Source of the DNA: JBALVT01 sp045110675
Lineage (GTDB): Bacteria > Pseudomonadota > Gammaproteobacteria > Pseudomonadales > Halieaceae
Direction: 5' to 3'
DNA length: 43,760 bases
NCBI GenBank assembly: GCA_045110675.1
Contig: JBGCGJ010000035.1
Coordinates: 1 to 43,760 of the forward strand
Numbering within the stretch: position 1 is the first letter of the stretch; the number at the start of each line of letters is the position of its first letter. Shown piece by piece: positions 24,330 to 34,046 of this stretch. A program made the position numbers and the translations under genes. The notes beneath the pieces are model-generated. The model ran no database searches and was not told the DNA's origin. It saw nothing but the letters and a program-made list of their open reading frames with translations.

Positions 24330-25490
24330 CTAGTTCGTAAATAGGTCGGCGATGAACATAAGCACCCAGTCCCAGAGCCGCGCGAAAAAGCTACCCGGTT
24401 CAATGGCCTCTAGAGCAACTAGGGGAGATTCGAAAACGGTCTCACCATCGAGACTCATGACCACTCGCCCTAATTTATCTCCCAATGCAACCGGGGCGCT
24501 AATGGTCTCATCCAACTCAATGGAAGTATCCACGTTCTTCTTCTTGCCCCGCGGAAGCGTCAATACGACATCGTCCATCAAGCCTACCGAAACGTAGTCC
24601 TGCTGACCTTTCCATATACGGGGTTTCGCCAGTTCCTTCATACCTTCTTGCAACGTTGATGTCTCAAAAAACCGGAACCCGTAATTCAACAAACTTCGGG
24701 TTTCGTTTTTCCGCGCATTGGTGCTGGAGGTACCTAGTACAACTGAGATTAGACGCATACCTCGCCGCTTGGCAGATGCGACCAAACAGTATCCCGCTTC
24801 CTCAGTGTGGCCGGTTTTGAGTCCATCAACCGATGCATCCTCACTCATCAGCGTGTTGCGATTGTATTGGCGGATACCGTTGTAGGTAAATTCGGGTACT
24901 TTGTAGAGCTCATAATCTTCGGGGAAACGGGATATGAGCGCTCTGGAAAGCGTCGCGAGATCTCGCGCCGTAGTAAGGTGATCCTGAGCGGGCAAACCAT
25001 GAGAGTTAACGAAGTAGCTGTCAGTCATACCCAATGCTTCGGCGTAACCATTCATCATATCGGCGAAGCCAGATTCATTACCGGCGAGATGTTCGGCCAC
25101 AGCGACCGTAGAATCATTACCTGAAGAGACAATAATACCCAAATGAAGATCGTGTATAGAGACATCCTTGCCCGGCTCTATCCACATCAATGAAGAGCCT
25201 TTAAAAACCGGATTTTGAGACCAGGCATTCTCGCTTACCACGACCATATCGTCTGGCGAAACACGCCCGGAGGCGATTTCAGCCGTCAATACATAACTGG
25301 TCATCAACTTGGTCAAACTGGCAGGTGGCAAGGGTAAATCCGCGTTCTCTTCGACCAGCACCTCGCCACTGTCTGCGTCGATCAGAATATAGGATTTGGC
25401 AGAGACTTGAGGTGGTGAAGGCACGATACTAACGGCCTGCGCACCCAGTGCGCACATCAGCAATACTAGAGCTAGGGAGAGGCGTGTCAT
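24330..25490 (-). CDS. dacA: D-alanyl-D-alanine carboxypeptidase (PBP5/6 type)
   Basis: This low-molecular-weight penicillin-binding protein trims the terminal D-Ala of peptidoglycan pentapeptides. From ATG 25490 it is 386 residues with a signal peptide ending near GAQA. Active-site motifs are SLTK (S58-K61), SGN in VSSGNDST, and KTG in GLKTGHTEEAG. The C-terminal beta domain is followed by the amphipathic helix FARLWDWVLMFIADLF that anchors PBP5-like enzymes to the inner membrane. A TTG at 25505 is a less likely alternative start. It lies between rlpA and ybeD. Confidence 0.95.
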   Translation of the reverse strand: MTRLSLALVLLMCALGAQAVSIVPSPPQVSAKSYILIDADSGEVLVEENADLPLPPASLTKLMTSYVLTAEIASGRVSPDDMVVVSENAWSQNPVFKGSSLMWIEPGKDVSIHDLHLGIIVSSGNDSTVAVAEHLAGNESGFADMMNGYAEALGMTDSYFVNSHGLPAQDHLTTARDLATLSRALISRFPEDYELYKVPEFTYNGIRQYNRNTLMSEDASVDGLKTGHTEEAGYCLVASAKRRGMRLISVVLGTSSTNARKNETRSLLNYGFRFFETSTLQEGMKELAKPRIWKGQQDYVSVGLMDDVVLTLPRGKKKNVDTSIELDETISAPVALGDKLGRVVMSLDGETVFESPLVALEAIEPGSFFARLWDWVLMFIADLFTN

Positions 25491-25616
25491 AAATTCAGAA
25501 ACCAATTGTCATAAAACGAATGAGAAAGGGTCCAGATGTTAACCCATGCCTTGTGGCAGCGAAAGAATACAACCGCGAACTTTCATCTTCCAAAATTACA
25601 TTATTTCCGTGATTCC

Positions 25617-26420
25617 TCAGGGTACGGGCTGCCCTGGCGCATAACCCAGGGCCGCTAACTGCTGCTGAATACGCGCCATGCCATCACCATCGGCGACAGG
25701 TCCCACGCGAACTCGGTACAGCATAGCCTTCCCCACCAGCACCGGACTCACAAACACCGGAGTAGCGAGCACCGCTGCCAAAGTCGTGCGCAATTCTTTA
25801 GCCGAGGCTTCCACGCCAAATGCACCAACTTGCAAAAAACGATGGTCGCCCCCCGGTGAACCGCGCCTGTCATCGACACCGGATACATTCACAATTTCGA
25901 GGTCTACCTCCGCCGTCCCGAAATCTACATAGCCAAGCTTTACCGCTGCGGCATAGGACAGGTCAATAACCCGGTCGGGATGAAACGGACCGCGATCGTT
26001 TACCCGAACAATAATACTTAGGTTATTGGCCAGATTTGTCACCCGCACATAGCTTGGTATTGGCAGAGTCTTGTGAGCGGCGGTGGCGCGGTAGAGATCG
26101 TATATTTCTCCATTCGCCGTTTTGTGGCCGTGAAATTTGGCACCGTACCAGGAGGCAGTGCCCCGTTCCCGATAACCACTGGCATCTTTGAGAACATAGT
26201 ACTTTTTACCGCGAACGCGATAGGGGCTGGTGTTGCCGGCGCTGGTGATCGGGTCTGCAACAGGAACCGCATCAAGAACCTGTTCGGGAGCAATGGAGCG
26301 AAGCGGAGCGCTGTCGTGACGAACGGTGTATGGCCCAGAGGGCGCCCAACTACAAGCCAGTACCGAAGTACCTATTAGAGCAAAAAATGCAATTCGTAGT
26401 CTGCTGAAAGGTCGTTTCAT
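25617..26420 (-). CDS. rlpA: Septal ring lytic transglycosylase RlpA (lipoprotein)
   Basis: The 267-residue protein is a lipoprotein: the lipobox VLAC places the acylated Cys at 23. The double-psi beta-barrel domain has the RlpA core GTASWYGAKFHGHKTANGE and VRVNDRGPFHPDRVIDLSY, with the conserved Asp and His of Pseudomonas RlpA, which cuts naked glycan strands. Residues of about 190-265 form a SPOR domain that binds denuded septal peptidoglycan. Its ATG shares one base with the mltB stop (TAATG), indicating coupled translation. Confidence 0.95.
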   Translation of the reverse strand: MKRPFSRLRIAFFALIGTSVLACSWAPSGPYTVRHDSAPLRSIAPEQVLDAVPVADPITSAGNTSPYRVRGKKYYVLKDASGYRERGTASWYGAKFHGHKTANGEIYDLYRATAAHKTLPIPSYVRVTNLANNLSIIVRVNDRGPFHPDRVIDLSYAAAVKLGYVDFGTAEVDLEIVNVSGVDDRRGSPGGDHRFLQVGAFGVEASAKELRTTLAAVLATPVFVSPVLVGKAMLYRVRVGPVADGDGMARIQQQLAALGYAPGQPVP

Positions 26421-27415
26421 TACTGTGGAAACTGACTCGCTAATTTCTCACTCAATTGATGAACGCTCATGGCGTACATCGCGCTATGGTTGTAGCGGGT
26501 AATCACATAAAAATTGTGTAGACCCAGCCAGTACTCATAACCATCTTCAAGTTCAAATTTCATCGCGGTAGCGAGCTCGCTACCCTTTCGCTCTTGCTCG
26601 GTAGTAATACCTGCCAGAGAAAATTCTGCCACATTCTTCTTTGGTTTCAGATCGGCTCTGGTTCGAACAAACCAATCATCGGATACATCAGCCGTCGCTT
26701 GAGCTGGTAATACAACAGTTTCACCTGTGCGCCAACCGTGGCGTTTAAAGTAATTGGCAACGCTGCCAATAGCATCTACGGGATTATTCCATATGTCGAT
26801 TAAGCCATCACCGTCAAAATCTATGGCATAGCTTCGATAACTACTGGGCATGAATTGCCCATAGCCCATCGCGCCTGCGTAGGAACCTTTAAATGCGAGA
26901 GGATCAAGACCCTGATCTCGGGTCAGCAATAAAAAATTCTTAAGTTCTTTGGTAAAAAATGTAGACCGTTTGGGGTAATCAAATGCGAGGGTAGAAAGAG
27001 CATCGATTACCCGATAGCTGCCGGCGTTTCGACCGTAATAGGTTTCAACGCCAATGATTGAAACAATCACGTGAGCCGGCACGCCGAGTTCTCGCTCCGC
27101 ACGCATAAGTGTCTCCCGGTGGGTGTTGTAAAACTCCACCCCCTGAACTTCACGTTTTTCGTTGAGAAATATCGCCCGGTATTCATACCAGGCTTTGGTT
27201 CTTTCCGCAGGCCTGGCAATAGCCTTCAAAATTGAATCTTTGCGCTGCGCTGCCGCAAATATCGCCAACAGATCTTCGCGTTTAAAATCGTGCTCGGAAA
27301 CCATTTCCTCTACAAGTAAAGCTGCAGAAGGGTGATCTGCGTAGTTGGGGTCGGAACAGGCCATAGTCGACCATAGTGCCGTCGCAAGAATTACTACTTT
27401 GAAAAATACCGCCAT
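26420..27415 (-). CDS. mltB: Membrane-bound lytic murein transglycosylase B
   Basis: The 331-residue lipoprotein (lipobox STMAC, Cys20) belongs to the MltB/SltB family that cleaves peptidoglycan with formation of 1,6-anhydro-muramic acid. The catalytic Glu is E125 in SIIGVETYYGRNAG. Typical family strings follow: GAMGYGQFMPSSYRSYAIDF and the DGDGLIDIWNNPVDAIGSVA region. It sits between rodA and rlpA, as sltB1 does in Pseudomonas. Its stop overlaps the rlpA start. Confidence 0.95.
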   Translation of the reverse strand: MAVFFKVVILATALWSTMACSDPNYADHPSAALLVEEMVSEHDFKREDLLAIFAAAQRKDSILKAIARPAERTKAWYEYRAIFLNEKREVQGVEFYNTHRETLMRAERELGVPAHVIVSIIGVETYYGRNAGSYRVIDALSTLAFDYPKRSTFFTKELKNFLLLTRDQGLDPLAFKGSYAGAMGYGQFMPSSYRSYAIDFDGDGLIDIWNNPVDAIGSVANYFKRHGWRTGETVVLPAQATADVSDDWFVRTRADLKPKKNVAEFSLAGITTEQERKGSELATAMKFELEDGYEYWLGLHNFYVITRYNHSAMYAMSVHQLSEKLASQFPQ

Positions 27416-27471
27416 GATTACAATCTCGTCGAAAAAACTGCCAGTAAGGGGACGCTCAGTGTTGCTCGGCG

Positions 27472-28611
27472 TTAACTCACAACCATTCGATTCTCCGTGC
27501 TAATGGCCATGAGCATACCGAATCCGGCCATCAGGGTGACCACAGAAGTTCCCCCAGCGCTTACCAGGGGAAGTGGTACCCCCACCACTGGGAGCAAACC
27601 TGCGACCATACCCATATTAACAAAGATATAAACGAAAAAGGTCAGCGTTAAGCTACCAGCCATCATTCTACCGAAACTGGTTTGTGCGTGAATACCGATC
27701 CAAAACCCGCGAAGCAATATCAGCAGATACAAGGAGACCAATACCAACACCCCGCGCAGACCGAACTCCTCGGCGAGGACCGCAATAATAAAATCCGTAT
27801 GGCTCTCTGGCAGAAAATCCAGCTGTGACTGGGTGCCGTTGAGCCACCCCTTGCCGTCCCAACCACCGGAACCAATCGCCGTTTTAGACTGGATAATATT
27901 CCAACCGGCGCCCAGCTTATCGCTCTCGGGATTGAACATGGTCAGAATTCGCTGTTTCTGATAATCCTTCAACACAAACTGCCATACGGGCCAGGCAGAC
28001 GCGGTAGCCGCGACCACCGCTCCGACAATGTATCGCCACCCTATTCCCGCCATAAACAATACGAAGATACCACTGGCGGCTATAAGCAATGCGGTTCCCA
28101 GATCGGGTTGCCGAAGAATGAGCACAGCGGGTAAACCCAGCAGTAGCAGCGAAGCAATGACGTATTTAAATCGCGGCGGCAGTATCCGGTCGGCCAAATA
28201 CCAGGCGAGCGTCAATGGGACAACAAGTTTCATGATTTCCGCCGGTTGAAATCGAAATCCCGCGATCTCCAGCCAACGTTGAGCCCCTTTTGCGCCCACG
28301 CCAACGTAGAGCACCGCCACCAGGGACATAACACCCGCGGCATAAAGCCAAGGTGCCCAACGCTCATAGCGCTGCAACTGAATCTGCGCCGCGAAAATCA
28401 TCAAAACATAGGCCACCAAAAAATATCGCCCCTGTCGCACGACGGCGGACATCTGCTGTCCCGACGCACTGTAAAGCACGACCAGACCGAAACCGGTCAA
28501 CACCAGCAGCAATATCAACAGCGGTAGATCAATATGAAATCGCATGGCCGCACTGGGACGCCGCGCAAGATCGGCCGAGCCTTGGGGAAGCTGGCGTACG
28601 TAATCACCCAC
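27472..28611 (-). CDS. mrdB: Rod shape-determining glycosyltransferase RodA
   Basis: RodA is the SEDS-family peptidoglycan polymerase of the elongasome, paired with PBP2. The 379-residue protein has about ten membrane helices. SEDS motifs visible include QPDLGTALLI, AIGSGGWDGKGW, FLPESHTDFIIAVLAEEFG and the terminal LPLVSAGGTS. It starts with GTG at 28611, sharing one base with the mrdA stop (TAGTG). The first 22 residues are a hydrophilic N-terminal arm, and an internal ATG at residue 23 is a possible alternative start. Confidence 0.95.
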   Translation of the reverse strand: MGDYVRQLPQGSADLARRPSAAMRFHIDLPLLILLLVLTGFGLVVLYSASGQQMSAVVRQGRYFLVAYVLMIFAAQIQLQRYERWAPWLYAAGVMSLVAVLYVGVGAKGAQRWLEIAGFRFQPAEIMKLVVPLTLAWYLADRILPPRFKYVIASLLLLGLPAVLILRQPDLGTALLIAASGIFVLFMAGIGWRYIVGAVVAATASAWPVWQFVLKDYQKQRILTMFNPESDKLGAGWNIIQSKTAIGSGGWDGKGWLNGTQSQLDFLPESHTDFIIAVLAEEFGLRGVLVLVSLYLLILLRGFWIGIHAQTSFGRMMAGSLTLTFFVYIFVNMGMVAGLLPVVGVPLPLVSAGGTSVVTLMAGFGMLMAISTENRMVVS

Positions 28612-30452
28612 TAGCTCGACTCTCCCAGTAGCCAGGTATCAATCACCTTGCGTGCAATCGGAGACGCGGCTGAGCTACCTCCACCATTTTCGACAATAAT
28701 GGCAACAGCGATGGTCGGCGCTTCCATCGGTGCAAAAGCGATAAACAGACCGTGGTGACGGTTGCGTTCAGAAACCTCGTCCTCGTTATAAACGGCGTTT
28801 TGAGCAATACCAATGACTTGCGCAGTACCCGTTTTTCCAGCCATGGTGTATTCGATACCTTCCGAAAGCGTTTTGGCGGTACCTCGTTCGCCGTGGACAA
28901 CTTCTCGCATACCGTCGTAGACAGCATCCCAGTGCTCAGGACTGGCAACAATAGGGGGTAAGCTGACAGGAATCACTGGCTCGCCATTAATCTCTTTTAA
29001 AAACTGCGGGGTTCTGCGTTCCCCCTTACTGGCAAGGACGGCAGTGGCCACCGCCAGCTGCAAAGGAGTCGCCAACATATATCCCTGGCCAATACCGGCG
29101 CTCAGAGTTTCGCCGGGGTACCAAACCGTCGCCCGAGCCTCACGCTTCCATCGCGTTGAAGGTAAAACCCCAGGGCGTTCACTGGTGGAGTCGATTAAGG
29201 TGCGCGAACCCAGCCCATAAGGTTTTAGCTGATCGTGCATGCCATCAATGGTCAAACGTCTGGCGAGGTCGTAAAAATAAACGTCGCAGGATTCCGCAAT
29301 CGCCATTTTCATATCGACTTCAGGGGCGTGCCCCGTTCCTCTGACTCTGAGAATCCAATCGCGATAACGCCGAGAGTCTCCGGGAAGTCGATACCAACCA
29401 GGATCAGGTACGGTGGTTTCAGGAGTCACCAATCCGGTGGCCAGACCGGCCATGGCCATCATAGGTTTAACCGTCGATCCTGGGGGGTATTGACCCTGCA
29501 CCGCGCGATTGAACAAAGGCACATCGGGAGAATCACGCAGCGCGTTGTAATTGATTGAACTAATGCCGTTTACGAACAGATTGGTATCGAATCCAGGATT
29601 CGACACCAGCGCCAACACGCCCCCGGTTTTTGGATCGATTGCCACCACAGCCCCGCGACGCCCGTCCAGCGCATCAGCCGCAGCCTGTTGAATACGCGAA
29701 TCGAGATGCAGAACCAGATCACTGCCCGGGATTGGACTGTGACTTTCCAGAACCCGCAACACGCGACCATGAGCATTGGTCTCTACATTTTGATAGCCGA
29801 CAGTTCCATGAAGCGTATCTTCATAGTATTTCTCCACCCCGACCTTGCCGATATGAAACGTGCCGCGATAGTTAACCTCATCGAGATCGTAAGCTTCTGT
29901 TTCACTGATTCTGCCCACATATCCCAGGGCGTGTGAAAACAATTCTCCCTCGGGGTAGTAACGCAGAAGTTGCGCGTCGACAACGACTCCAGGCAGCCGA
30001 TAGCGATTGACCGCCAAACGGGCGCGTTCCTCCTCTGTAAGGCGAAAGCGCAATGGCACCGCCTCATAGGGGCGACGCCTGTTCAACTTTTTACGAAAAT
30101 TATCCAGGTCGCGCTCTGTTATCGGCACAATCTCGTGCAGTTGTGCGAGCGTTTCCTCGAGATCGGGCACGCGTTCACGCACAATCGACAAAATATGGCT
30201 CGGTCTATTGTCCGCCAGCAATACGCCGTTGCGGTCGTAAATCAATCCGCGCTTAGGGGGAAGTGGCTGTAGCTGAACACGATTGCGATCGGATTCAGTG
30301 CGGTATGTTTCGTACTCAGTGATTTGCAGTGAAAAATATCGGGTGACGATAATAGCCAGCAGGCTAGCCACTACCAGAATCGCCGCGATCGTGCGGGCAC
30401 TGTATATGCGCGATTCTCGGTAGGGGTCCTTTAGCTGGATTTGATTGAGCAT
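28611..30452 (-). CDS. mrdA: Penicillin-binding protein 2 (elongasome transpeptidase)
   Basis: PBP2 cross-links side-wall peptidoglycan with RodA. The 613-residue protein has one N-terminal membrane helix (about 20-40), a dimerisation/pedestal region with RGLIYDRNGVLLADN, and a transpeptidase domain. The serine motif is GSTVK (S326, K329), followed by SCD in AESCDVYFYDL and KTGTAQ near residue 540. Length and order match E. coli and Pseudomonas. It lies 46 bases below rlmH and is coupled to rodA. Confidence 0.96.
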   Translation of the reverse strand: MLNQIQLKDPYRESRIYSARTIAAILVVASLLAIIVTRYFSLQITEYETYRTESDRNRVQLQPLPPKRGLIYDRNGVLLADNRPSHILSIVRERVPDLEETLAQLHEIVPITERDLDNFRKKLNRRRPYEAVPLRFRLTEEERARLAVNRYRLPGVVVDAQLLRYYPEGELFSHALGYVGRISETEAYDLDEVNYRGTFHIGKVGVEKYYEDTLHGTVGYQNVETNAHGRVLRVLESHSPIPGSDLVLHLDSRIQQAAADALDGRRGAVVAIDPKTGGVLALVSNPGFDTNLFVNGISSINYNALRDSPDVPLFNRAVQGQYPPGSTVKPMMAMAGLATGLVTPETTVPDPGWYRLPGDSRRYRDWILRVRGTGHAPEVDMKMAIAESCDVYFYDLARRLTIDGMHDQLKPYGLGSRTLIDSTSERPGVLPSTRWKREARATVWYPGETLSAGIGQGYMLATPLQLAVATAVLASKGERRTPQFLKEINGEPVIPVSLPPIVASPEHWDAVYDGMREVVHGERGTAKTLSEGIEYTMAGKTGTAQVIGIAQNAVYNEDEVSERNRHHGLFIAFAPMEAPTIAVAIIVENGGGSSAASPIARKVIDTWLLGESS

Positions 30453-30498
30453 TTAGCGATTTTCAATCTGTATTTCAATTTTTAGTTGCACAGGGTGT

Positions 30499-30969
30499 CT
30501 ACTCGCGATGGTAAGGATGATTAGCGGTAATGGTCCAGGCCCGATACAACTGTTCCGCCAGGATCACCCGAACGAGTGGGTGAGGGAGTGTCAGCTCACT
30601 CAGGGACCAACGTTGACTTGCCCGTTCCAGAACAGGAGCCGAGAGGCCATCCGGACCGCCGATTACCAAAGTATAATTTTCACCTGACATTTTCCAATTT
30701 GCCAGCTGCCCGGCAAGTTGCTCAGTGGACCAGCTCTTACCTTTGACATCGAGAGCGATCACGATATCCCCAGCGGGAATCGCTTTCAAAATTTTCTCAC
30801 CCTCAGCGAGTCTCAACATTTCTGCGCTTGTGTCTTTGCCTCTTCTTACCAGAGGAATCTCGCGCCACTGCATTTTCAGTTCCCGGGGCATTCTCCGTTC
30901 ATACTCTTGTACTCCCTCCTTAACCCAGGCGGGCATTTTCCCGCCAACAGCAACAATGCTTAAGCGCAT
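30499..30969 (-). CDS. rlmH: 23S rRNA (pseudouridine1915-N3)-methyltransferase RlmH
   Basis: RlmH is a SPOUT methyltransferase that modifies helix 69 of 23S rRNA in the assembled 70S ribosome. The 156-residue protein has the family length, the knot motif VIGGPDGLS and the C-terminal signature LPHPLVRVILAEQLYRAWTI ending HPYHRE. Its start shares a base with the rsfS stop (TAATG). Confidence 0.96.
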   Translation of the reverse strand: MRLSIVAVGGKMPAWVKEGVQEYERRMPRELKMQWREIPLVRRGKDTSAEMLRLAEGEKILKAIPAGDIVIALDVKGKSWSTEQLAGQLANWKMSGENYTLVIGGPDGLSAPVLERASQRWSLSELTLPHPLVRVILAEQLYRAWTITANHPYHRE

Positions 30970-31304
30970 TAAGCGTCGGTTTCCGGAGTTGTCCAGAGGC
31001 GTTCAAGGTCATAAAAATCCCGAGTGGCCGGCTGCATGATATGAACCACAATATCGCCGAAATCTACCAGAATCCACTCCCCGGAATCGCTACCCTCTAC
31101 ACCGATGGGATGCATATCCACTTTCTTCGCTTCGACACCTACATTGCTCGCCAGAGACTTCACGTGCCGGCTCGAGGTACCGCTGGAGACAATCATGAGA
31201 TCCATTACATCGGTAAGCGATGACACATCAATGGTGACCGTGTTCACCGCTTTGAGGTCATCGAGAGCATCGATGATCACTTTTTTCAGCACCTCAGCTT
31301 CCAT
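30969..31304 (-). CDS. rsfS: Ribosomal silencing factor RsfS
   Basis: RsfS (RsfA/YbeB/Iojap family) binds ribosomal protein uL14 and blocks subunit joining during starvation. The 111-residue protein has the typical core SSLTDVMDLMIVSSGTSSRH, then GSDSGEWILVDFGDIVVHIM. Family length is normal. It lies 54 bases from nadD and overlaps rlmH by one base, the conserved nadD-rsfS-rlmH order. Confidence 0.96.
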   Translation of the reverse strand: MEAEVLKKVIIDALDDLKAVNTVTIDVSSLTDVMDLMIVSSGTSSRHVKSLASNVGVEAKKVDMHPIGVEGSDSGEWILVDFGDIVVHIMQPATRDFYDLERLWTTPETDA

Positions 31305-31358
31305 AACGACAGTGCATCTGCATTGGCTTAAATACTCGTTTCATATAGTCCTCAGTTT

Positions 31359-32015
31359 TCAAATGTACAAACCATGGTTTGCAATGTAATCAATGACCGC
31401 ATCAGGCAAGAGAAACCTCGCTGAATGTCCGTCTGCAAAAAGTCGGCGAATCTCGCTGGCGGATATTGGCAGAGGTCTTAGCTCCTCCACCCGTATCAAT
31501 CCGGCACTGCAAGAGTGCAGTGCCTCCCTGTCGGCGCAGGCGTTGGCGCTAAGCCAATCGGAAACCCTGCCGTGGGAAGGAAGGTGCCAGCCGGGCCGGG
31601 CAATCACTACAATATTGGCAAATTCAAGCAGTTCATTCCAACGATGCCAACTGGTGATATTCAAAACCGCATCACAGCCCATGATTAGGCAAATGCTGCG
31701 CTCGTCCCCCAACTCTTTGCGAATCTCGATCAAACTATCGACCGTATAGGAGGGCCCCTCTCTGCCCAGCTCACGCCGATCGCATAGCAAACCCGGACTG
31801 CCTTGAATTGCTAGCTCTAGCATGGCTGCACGGTGTTCTGCACTGGCGTCTGGCGCATCTCTATGGGATGGATCAGCGCAGGGCATCATACGAAGTTGGT
31901 CGAAGCTAAATCGCTGCATCAGCTCAAGTGCCGAACGCAAATGCCCATTGTGAACCGGATCGAAAGTCCCACCAAAAACCCCTACAGGCGCATCGGTGCT
32001 ATTGGTCTGGATCAA
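31359..32015 (-). CDS. nadD: Nicotinate-nucleotide adenylyltransferase
   Basis: NadD joins ATP and nicotinate mononucleotide to give deamido-NAD. The 218-residue protein has the nucleotidyltransferase motif GGTFDPVHNGH and the C-terminal ISASEIRRLF signature. The start is a TTG at 32015 that overlaps the proA stop by four bases (TTGA); no ATG or GTG precedes the GVFGGTF motif closely, so TTG is the only reasonable choice. Confidence 0.95.
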   Translation of the reverse strand: MIQTNSTDAPVGVFGGTFDPVHNGHLRSALELMQRFSFDQLRMMPCADPSHRDAPDASAEHRAAMLELAIQGSPGLLCDRRELGREGPSYTVDSLIEIRKELGDERSICLIMGCDAVLNITSWHRWNELLEFANIVVIARPGWHLPSHGRVSDWLSANACADREALHSCSAGLIRVEELRPLPISASEIRRLFADGHSARFLLPDAVIDYIANHGLYI

Positions 32016-33268
32016 GTGCGAATCTGCCCCTCACCCAGCACAATATACTTTTGTGAGGTTAACCCCTCCAGACCTACGGGGCCTCGAGCGTGCAATTTGT
32101 CAGTGGAGATACCAATCTCCGCGCCAAGGCCAAACTCGAAGCCATCGGCCAGTCGCGTGGAAGCATTTACCATCACCGAGCTGGAATCGACCTCTCTGAG
32201 AAAACGCATGGCGCGCCCATGATCGGTGGTAACAATACTGTCGGTGTGGTCAGAGCTGTAGTTGGCTATATGTTCTATGGCTTCATCCATGTCGGTCACT
32301 ACGCGAATAGCCAAAATCGGAGCAAGGTATTCAGCATGCCAATCGTCCTGCGTAGCTGAACTTGCAGTCGGCACGATCAATCGAGTTTTTTCACAACCCC
32401 TAAGTTCCACGCCTGCAGCTGCATACTCCCTAGCCACCAGGGGTAAAACCTTCTCAGCCATAGACTCGGCTACCAACAGCGTCTCCATAGTGTTGCAGGT
32501 ACCGTAGCGCTGGGTTTTGGCATTCACCGCTATCTCAACAGCCATATCGATATCGGCCGCGTCGTCAACATAAACATGACAGACACCATCGAGATGTTTG
32601 ATAACCGGGACCCTGGCATCTCGACTAATCCTTTCTATCAGACTCTTGCCTCCCCGGGGGACAATGACATCGACAAACTCGGGCATGGCGATCAATTGAC
32701 CCACCGCCTCACGGTCCGCTGTCTCCACTACTTGCACGGCGGCTTCAGGCAATCCGACTTTGCCAAGCGCAGTGTGAAGACATCGCGCGATGGCGCAATT
32801 GGAAGCCAGCGCCTCGGAACCACCGCGCAAAATAGTTGCGTTACCCGACTTAAGACAAAGGCTGGCAGCTTCCACCGTCACATTGGGGCGAGATTCGTAA
32901 ATGATTCCAATTACGCCAAGGGGTACGCGCATCTGACCCACGCGAATTCCACTGGGTAAGGTATTAAGCTGGCTAATGCTGCCAACAGGATCAGCTAAGG
33001 CGGCGACCTGTCGCAAGCCTTCCAACATTGAATCGATTCGTGGTTCTGTTAGCTCCAGCCGATCCATCAGCGGCGCAGATAATCCATTTTCTCTACCGCG
33101 CGCTAAATCTTGCGCATTCGCTGCAACCAGTTCCGATCTGGATTCATTGATAGCGTCACATGCGGCAAGCAAAGCTGCATTGCGTTGCGCCGTAGATGAG
33201 GCGGCAACGATCCGCGACGCCTGACGCGCCGCTTGACCCAATTCGCTCATGTACGTTTCGACGTTCAT
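32012..33268 (-). CDS. proA: Glutamate-5-semialdehyde dehydrogenase (gamma-glutamyl phosphate reductase)
   Basis: ProA performs the NADPH-dependent second step of proline synthesis. From ATG 33268 it is 418 residues, the family length; an in-frame TTG at 33289 and an ATG at 33250 are alternatives. The catalytic cysteine is in QRYGTCNTMETLLV, with NVTVEAASLCLKSGNATILR (typical ProA) and VPRGGKSLIERI also present. It is the first gene of the long minus-strand cluster, and nadD begins inside its stop. Its upstream gap of 90 bases is shared with the divergent isomerase gene. Confidence 0.95.
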   Translation of the reverse strand: MNVETYMSELGQAARQASRIVAASSTAQRNAALLAACDAINESRSELVAANAQDLARGRENGLSAPLMDRLELTEPRIDSMLEGLRQVAALADPVGSISQLNTLPSGIRVGQMRVPLGVIGIIYESRPNVTVEAASLCLKSGNATILRGGSEALASNCAIARCLHTALGKVGLPEAAVQVVETADREAVGQLIAMPEFVDVIVPRGGKSLIERISRDARVPVIKHLDGVCHVYVDDAADIDMAVEIAVNAKTQRYGTCNTMETLLVAESMAEKVLPLVAREYAAAGVELRGCEKTRLIVPTASSATQDDWHAEYLAPILAIRVVTDMDEAIEHIANYSSDHTDSIVTTDHGRAMRFLREVDSSSVMVNASTRLADGFEFGLGAEIGISTDKLHARGPVGLEGLTSQKYIVLGEGQIRT

Positions 33269-33358
33269 TTCCAGGAACCCTAGTTTCAAAAGGGGCGATT
33301 ATACCTGAACGGGGCGGCGCTTGTGCTAAGCTCGAACGCAAATATTGAAGGTAAAGCA

Positions 33359-33985
33359 ATGACATCACTCCCCGAATTAGAATTTTTTTATGACTGCTCC
33401 AGCCCCTGGACCTACCTCGCCTTTACTCGGTTGATACCTCTCATGGAGGAGCTCGAATTACCCATACGCTGGCGCCCTATTCTGGTGGGCGGCGTATTTA
33501 ATGAAGTGAATCAGCAAATCTATGCGGCCAGAGCAGACATGTTCGCCAACAAGAAACGAATGGCGCACTACTTTAAAGATATGAAAAATTGGTCTGAGTT
33601 CGTCGGTATAAGAGTGGAGCACCCTGATGTTTTTCCGGTCAATAGCGTAAAGGCCATGCGAGGTGCTTTCTATGCCGAGGAGCAAGGTGCTATCGTCGCC
33701 TATTCTCGTGAGCTGTTTAAAGCCTACTGGGGAAACAACCGGGATATTTCTGATGATGAGGTTTTACGATCTATTGTCGAAATTGTCGGTCTAGACCCGC
33801 AAACCTACTTTGAGGCCACAGTGGACCAAGCCAATAAAGACAAACTGCGCAGTAATACAGAAGAGTTGGTTTCTCGTGGGGGCTACGGCTCCCCAACGAT
33901 GTTTATAGATGGTGATGACATGTATTTTGGCAACGACCGTCTGCCACTAGTTGAGCACAGACTTAAGCAATTGCTGTCCGCGTGA
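33359..33985 (+). CDS. DsbA-fold 2-hydroxychromene-2-carboxylate isomerase family protein
   Basis: From ATG 33359 (GAAGG seven bases upstream) the protein is 208 residues. YDCSSPWTYLAF and the C-terminal YGSPTMFIDGDDMYFGNDRL mark the HCCA isomerase branch of the thioredoxin/DsbA superfamily (kappa-class GST fold). A serine stands where the first active cysteine of DsbA would be (CSSPW rather than CxxC), so a disulfide oxidase role is unlikely. Those enzymes use glutathione as cofactor in aromatic degradation, but no such pathway is nearby. The true substrate is unknown. Confidence 0.85.
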   Translation: MTSLPELEFFYDCSSPWTYLAFTRLIPLMEELELPIRWRPILVGGVFNEVNQQIYAARADMFANKKRMAHYFKDMKNWSEFVGIRVEHPDVFPVNSVKAMRGAFYAEEQGAIVAYSRELFKAYWGNNRDISDDEVLRSIVEIVGLDPQTYFEATVDQANKDKLRSNTEELVSRGGYGSPTMFIDGDDMYFGNDRLPLVEHRLKQLLSA

Positions 33986-34046
33986 CCGGTACCGATCTGA
34001 TCGCCGTAGGCACTGCGATTTAAATGATCCCTAATCGCATTTCGTG

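Noticed and set aside
33359..33985. Thiol-disulfide oxidoreductase (DsbA) for the nearby cysteine-rich proteins
   Set aside because: The active site reads CSSPW without CxxC and there is no signal peptide, so it belongs to the isomerase branch in the cytoplasm.
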